Shown piece after piece: positions 17,358 to 20,251 of a stretch of 20,251 bases of DNA. The stretch's first letter is position 1, and every line of letters starts with the position of its first letter. The position numbers and the translations under genes were made by a program. The notes below the pieces were generated by a model that worked only from the letters and a program-made list of their open reading frames with translations, did not search any database and was not told the origin of the DNA. The stretch comes from CAYOWK01 sp964407665 (GTDB lineage Bacteria > Pseudomonadota > Alphaproteobacteria > Caulobacterales > Hyphomonadaceae): NCBI GenBank assembly GCA_964407665.1, contig CAYOWK010000066.1:1-20251 (forward strand), read 5' to 3'.

Positions 17358-17879
17358 ATGAAATCGTTCAAGCTGGCCGCCGCTGGCCTTGCCGCCACAC
17401 TCGCTCTCGCAGCTGCACCCGCAGCCTTTGCCGAGCCCGAGTACACCTCGATCCGCATGGAAATCGACGTCAACGCCTCGGCCGCCCACACCTGGTCCAA
17501 GGTCGGGACCGACTACTGCGCGCTCGGCAAATGGATCGCCGCCGGCCGTGAGGTGCCCTGTGCCGTGACCTCCGGCGACGGCGGGATCGGCAGCGTCCGC
17601 TCGATCGCCAACGGCGCGGTGCTGGAAATCCTGACCGCCAAGACCGACCTGTCCTACGGCTACGCCCAGCCCGCCAAGGAAGGGAAATTCTACGACCACT
17701 ACCACGGCTTCGTGGAAGCCAAGCCGACCGGCGCGAATACCTCGAAGATCATCTACACGCTGATGTATGATGTCTCGAACCTCGCCGACAAAGCCGCCAA
17801 GGATGCTGACGTTGCGCGCCGCCGCGCGCAGTTTGAAGCGGCCCTCAAGAACATGAAGGCGATGGCGGAAGCCAAGTAG
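17358..17879 (+). CDS. Secreted SRPBCC/START-like protein
   Basis: Predicted periplasmic protein of 173 residues. Residues 1-25 are a textbook signal peptide ending AAPAAFA. The mature part (EPEYTSIRMEIDVNASAAHTWSKVGTDYCALGKWI...) has the layout of the SRPBCC (Bet v1-like) fold: an opening beta strand, the A-x-x-T/V-W segment, strands ending in a Tyr-rich stretch (YDHYHGFVEA), and a long C-terminal helix. Such proteins bind hydrophobic ligands or act as cyclases; the ligand is unknown. Cys51 and Cys70 of the precursor could form a disulfide. GGGAGGAG upstream of the ATG is a strong ribosome binding site. It stands alone, with a terminator behind it. Confidence 0.8.
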   Translation: MKSFKLAAAGLAATLALAAAPAAFAEPEYTSIRMEIDVNASAAHTWSKVGTDYCALGKWIAAGREVPCAVTSGDGGIGSVRSIANGAVLEILTAKTDLSYGYAQPAKEGKFYDHYHGFVEAKPTGANTSKIIYTLMYDVSNLADKAAKDADVARRRAQFEAALKNMKAMAEAK

Positions 17880-17904
17880 CCACAAACCAGATGACGTTAG
17901 GGAA

Positions 17905-17940
17905 GCGGGTCTCCGGTCACCGGAGGCCCGCTTTTCGTTT
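17905..17940 (+). terminator. Intrinsic terminator after SRPBCC gene
   Basis: GCGGGTCTCCGG and CCGGAGGCCCGC form an almost perfect stem around a short TCA loop, followed by TTTTCGTTT. It starts 25 bp after the stop codon. Confidence 0.85.
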
Positions 17941-18075
17941 GGGCGCAGGCTGGACCGATGAGTGGAACCGGTACGGGCGCACGCTGATCTGCCGCCGTCG
18001 CGATCCGGTCATTTGACCGGACGCCCCTGAACGGTCAGCTTGGGACAGGCACGACGCCCGGAGTTGGGGAGCTTC

Positions 18076-18681
18076 ATGAAAACCGGCCTGCATTCGTTCA
18101 CCGGCCTGCTCGCGCTGGCGACCGCCGCCTGCGCCTCGACCCAGCCCCAGACCGGCCCCGCCCCGCCTGGAGGCCCTGCGGCTCCCACACCGGCGCCAGC
18201 CGCAGGCTCCCTGCGCTCCGCCTCTGCCTGGGACACCAATGACGCCGCCCGGAAGATCATTCGCGACAATGAGGGGCTGCGCCTTGAGGCCTATCAGGAA
18301 GGCGATCTGTTCCTGATCGGCTATGGGCATGTGATGGCCGGCTCGGACACCTCGCCCATAACCGCGGCGCAGGCCGAAGCGCTGCTGAAGACCGACCTCA
18401 AGCTCTGCGAGACATCTCTGGAGACCTCGCTGAAGGTGGCGGTCACCGAAAACGAGTTCAGCGCCCTCGCATCACTCTGTTACAACATCGGCTCCACTGC
18501 GATCCGCAGCTCGACGGCCGTCCGCAAGCTCAATGAGGGTGACCGGCAGGCTGCAGCCGACGCCATCCTGCTGTGGAACAAGGCGGGCGGCGTGGTGCTC
18601 GCCAACCTGGAAGACCGCCGCAAGAAGGAACGCGCGCTGTTCCTGACGCGCGACGGGTTTGCGTCCGTTCCGACGAGCTAG
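18076..18681 (+). CDS. GH24-type lysozyme lipoprotein with altered active site
   Basis: Predicted peptidoglycan muramidase of the T4/phage lysozyme family, 201 residues. The ATG at 18076 has GGGGAG four bases upstream. Residues 1-19 look like a lipoprotein signal (LLALATAAC with Cys19), then a Pro/Ala/Gly-rich linker to about 50. The lysozyme core starts near 55, with IIRDNEGLRLEAY, IGYGHVMAGS, and the C-terminal WNKAGG and DRRKKERALFL segments of the family. Glu66 is in the catalytic Glu position. The usual Asp is Glu75 and the usual Thr before IGYGH is Leu80, with a one-residue shorter loop. No phage genes lie near it, so it may act in cell-wall turnover or have lost muramidase activity. 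It converges on the DsbA-like gene with 12 bp between them. Confidence 0.85.
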   Translation: MKTGLHSFTGLLALATAACASTQPQTGPAPPGGPAAPTPAPAAGSLRSASAWDTNDAARKIIRDNEGLRLEAYQEGDLFLIGYGHVMAGSDTSPITAAQAEALLKTDLKLCETSLETSLKVAVTENEFSALASLCYNIGSTAIRSSTAVRKLNEGDRQAAADAILLWNKAGGVVLANLEDRRKKERALFLTRDGFASVPTS

Positions 18682-18693
18682 GGCTCCTCAGTC

Positions 18694-19362
18694 CTACGCT
18701 TCATCCCGCATCGCGGACACGCGCTCGATGGCGTCGCGGAAGGCTTCCGGCGGCTGGCCGCCCTGGATCAGCCATCGCCCGTTGAGGATAACCGACGGCA
18801 CCGCCTGGATGCCGGCCTGCTGCCATTGCTGCTGCAGCGCCCTCACCTGGCTGCCGAACTCCCCGCTACGCAACACGGCGCGCGCCTCCTCGCCCGGGAG
18901 CCCGACGCTCTCGGCAATCGCCGCCAGTACGGAATGATCGCCCATCGTCTCGCCGCGCTGGAAGTGGGCCGCGAGCATGGCCTCCTTCAGCGCCTGTTGC
19001 TTCAGGCCGCCTTCCACTTCCGGACGACCGGCCCAGTAGAGCAGCCGGTGCGCATCGAACGTGTTCCACATCATCGCTTCAGGCGAGAAATTGAACTCGA
19101 AGCCCAGCGCCGATCCCATATCGGTCAGCACCTTGCGGGACTCGCCGCTGTTGGCCCGGTCGCCGTACTTCTCGCGGATGTGTTCGCGGGTGTTCTGGCC
19201 GTGTGCGGCCATGTTGGGGTTCAGTTCGAAGGGCTGGAAGTGAAGGTCCACCTCCACGCCGTCGCCGATCTCGTCCAGCGCCTGTTTCAGGGAGTAGAGC
19301 CCCACGGCGCACCACGGGCACATGATGTCCGAGATAAAATCGATGCGAACCGGCTGGGGCAT
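18694..19362 (-). CDS. DsbA-family (FrnE-like) thiol oxidoreductase
   Basis: Cytoplasmic thioredoxin-fold oxidoreductase of 222 residues. The N-terminus IDFISDIMCPWCAVGLYSL carries the active-site CPWC (Cys15-Cys18); LHFQPFELNPNM is characteristic of the FrnE branch; the helical insert contains FDAHRLLYWAG; the cis-Pro loop is AVPSVILNGRWLIQGGQPP near the C-terminus. There is no signal peptide, unlike periplasmic DsbA. The family includes 2-hydroxychromene-2-carboxylate isomerase relatives and disulfide isomerases linked to stress tolerance; the substrate cannot be told here. AAAGGAAAG precedes the ATG. It is divergent from mmsA across a 116-bp gap. Confidence 0.92.
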   Translation of the reverse strand: MPQPVRIDFISDIMCPWCAVGLYSLKQALDEIGDGVEVDLHFQPFELNPNMAAHGQNTREHIREKYGDRANSGESRKVLTDMGSALGFEFNFSPEAMMWNTFDAHRLLYWAGRPEVEGGLKQQALKEAMLAAHFQRGETMGDHSVLAAIAESVGLPGEEARAVLRSGEFGSQVRALQQQWQQAGIQAVPSVILNGRWLIQGGQPPEAFRDAIERVSAMRDEA

Positions 19363-19426
19363 TTTCGGCTTTCCTTTGTGAACGATCTATTTGGGCGCCT
19401 TGAACGTGCGCGTCAAACAGGCTCCA

Positions 19427-19445
19427 GTGCAGCCGCCAGCTGCAC
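19427..19445. promoter_or_regulatory. Inverted repeat in dsbA-like/mmsA divergent region, candidate operator
   Basis: GTGCAG-N7-CTGCAC has perfect 6-bp arms and lies 33 bp before the mmsA start in the short divergent gap. Position and symmetry suit a repressor or activator site. No regulator gene is next to it in this window. Confidence 0.35.
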
Positions 19446-19478
19446 CCGAGAATAACGCAGCGGCCGGAGGAACGTCAC

Positions 19479-20251
19479 ATGCGTGAAATCAGGCACTTCA
19501 TTGGCGGCAAGGCCGTCCGCGCCAACAGCGACCGCATGGGCGACATCTTCAACCCCAACACCGGCGAGGTTCAGGCGCGCGTGGGCCTCGGGTCGGCGTC
19601 CGACGTCGACAAGGCCGTACAATCGGCCAAAGCCGCCTTCCCCGGCTGGGCCGCCACAAACCCTCAGCGGCGCGCCCGCGTGATGTTCGAGTTCAAGCGC
19701 CTGCTCGAGGCCAACATGGACGAGCTGGCGAACCTGCTCTCCTCCGAGCACGGCAAGGTGGTGGCCGACTCGAAGGGCGACATCCAGCGCGGCCTCGAAG
19801 TCATCGAGTTCGCCTGCGGCGTGCCGCATCTGCTGAAGGGCGAATACACCGAAGGCGCCGGGCCAGGCATCGACGTCTATTCGATGAAGCAGCCGCTGGG
19901 CGTCGGCGCCGGCATCACGCCGTTCAACTTCCCCGCGATGATCCCTATGTGGATGTTCGGCGTCGCCATCGCCTGCGGCAACACATTCGTGCTGAAGCCG
20001 TCCGAAAAGGACCCCAGCGTTCCCGTGCGGCTGGCCGAGCTGTTCCTCGAGGCGGGCGCGCCGGAAGGCGTGCTCAACGTCGTGCACGGCGACAAGACGG
20101 TTGTGGACGCCATCCTCACGCATCCGGACATCCGGGCCATCTCGTTCGTGGGGTCGTCGGATATCGCACAGTACGTCTATTCGACCGGCACGGCGCACGG
20201 GAAGCGCGTGCAGGCGATGGGCGGCGCCAAGAACCACGGCATCATCCTGCC
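19479..20251 (+). CDS. mmsA: Methylmalonate-semialdehyde dehydrogenase (CoA-acylating), 5' part
   Basis: Converts methylmalonate semialdehyde to propionyl-CoA in valine (and possibly inositol or thymine) breakdown, using NAD and CoA. The window ends after 257 codons, about half the usual 500. Present are the N-terminal FIGGKAV segment, FNPNTGEVQARVGLGSASDV, the oxyanion-side Asn region in GAGITPFNFPAMIPMWMFGV, the NAD-binding NTFVLKPSEKDPS, ISFVGSSDIAQYVYSTG and MGGAKNHGIILP. The GAKNH sequence in place of the general-base Glu of ordinary aldehyde dehydrogenases marks the CoA-acylating ALDH6 group. The catalytic Cys lies beyond the window. The ATG at 19479 has GGAGG eight bases upstream. Confidence 0.93.
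   Translation, partial: MREIRHFIGGKAVRANSDRMGDIFNPNTGEVQARVGLGSASDVDKAVQSAKAAFPGWAATNPQRRARVMFEFKRLLEANMDELANLLSSEHGKVVADSKGDIQRGLEVIEFACGVPHLLKGEYTEGAGPGIDVYSMKQPLGVGAGITPFNFPAMIPMWMFGVAIACGNTFVLKPSEKDPSVPVRLAELFLEAGAPEGVLNVVHGDKTVVDAILTHPDIRAISFVGSSDIAQYVYSTGTAHGKRVQAMGGAKNHGIIL

Overview
The window is GC-rich DNA from an alphaproteobacterium. Three things point there: the overlapping pyrE-pdxJ-acpS-rnc-era gene order, the rpoZ-rsh pair with a single bifunctional RelA/SpoT homologue, and a family 5 uracil-DNA glycosylase together with a cytoplasmic PAS chemoreceptor. A Maricaulales/Caulobacterales-like (Hyphomonadaceae-type) marine bacterium is my best guess, but this is inference from gene content only.

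Layout. 1-633: non-coding leader with a structured repeat and several palindromes. 634-4731 (+): a large TonB-dependent receptor, a strong intrinsic terminator, then a sulfotransferase. 4699-8729 (-): a compact housekeeping operon read right to left, pyrE, pdxJ, acpS, rnc, era, joined by 1-4 base overlaps, then a small membrane-anchored Excalibur-domain protein that runs 33 bp into the convergent sulfotransferase gene. 8730-9672: a gene-free, hairpin-dense interval with several repeat types. 9673-12560 (-): rpoZ followed after 14 bp by rsh. 12723-13403 (+): family 5 uracil-DNA glycosylase. 13473-13546 (+): tRNA-Gly(UCC). 13764-15236 (+): cytoplasmic double-PAS chemoreceptor, lying between the tRNA and a 29-bp duplicate of the tRNA 3' end. 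15590-17203 (+): hybrid sensor kinase. 17358-17879 (+): secreted SRPBCC-like protein with a terminator. 18076-18681 (+): GH24-type lysozyme lipoprotein. 18694-19362 (-): DsbA/FrnE-like oxidoreductase. 19479-20251 (+): start of methylmalonate-semialdehyde dehydrogenase, cut by the window edge.

How it works together. The minus-strand block couples pyrimidine synthesis (PyrE), PLP synthesis (PdxJ), acyl carrier protein activation (AcpS), RNA processing (RNase III) and ribosome assembly (Era). Its neighbour supplies the RNA polymerase omega subunit and the (p)ppGpp enzyme. The flanks carry environment-facing genes for outer-membrane uptake, chemotaxis, signalling and envelope functions.

Most interesting observations. 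(1) An imperfect-inverted-repeat element of about 85 bp occurs twice, in opposite orientations, at 79-163 and 8870-8954. Its ends are identical and its centre differs at 11 positions: 8 form four compensatory base-pair changes and 3 fall in loops. This is direct covariation evidence for a selected RNA or single-stranded DNA structure, possibly a REPIN-like mobile element or an undescribed structured RNA. (2) The chemoreceptor gene is bracketed by att-like copies of the tRNA-Gly 3' end. (3) RNase III carries Asn where the family has a metal-binding Asp. (4) The lysozyme lacks two of the three usual GH24 active-site residues. (5) RSH has a 125-residue low-complexity N-terminal extension containing an 8-base homopolymer.
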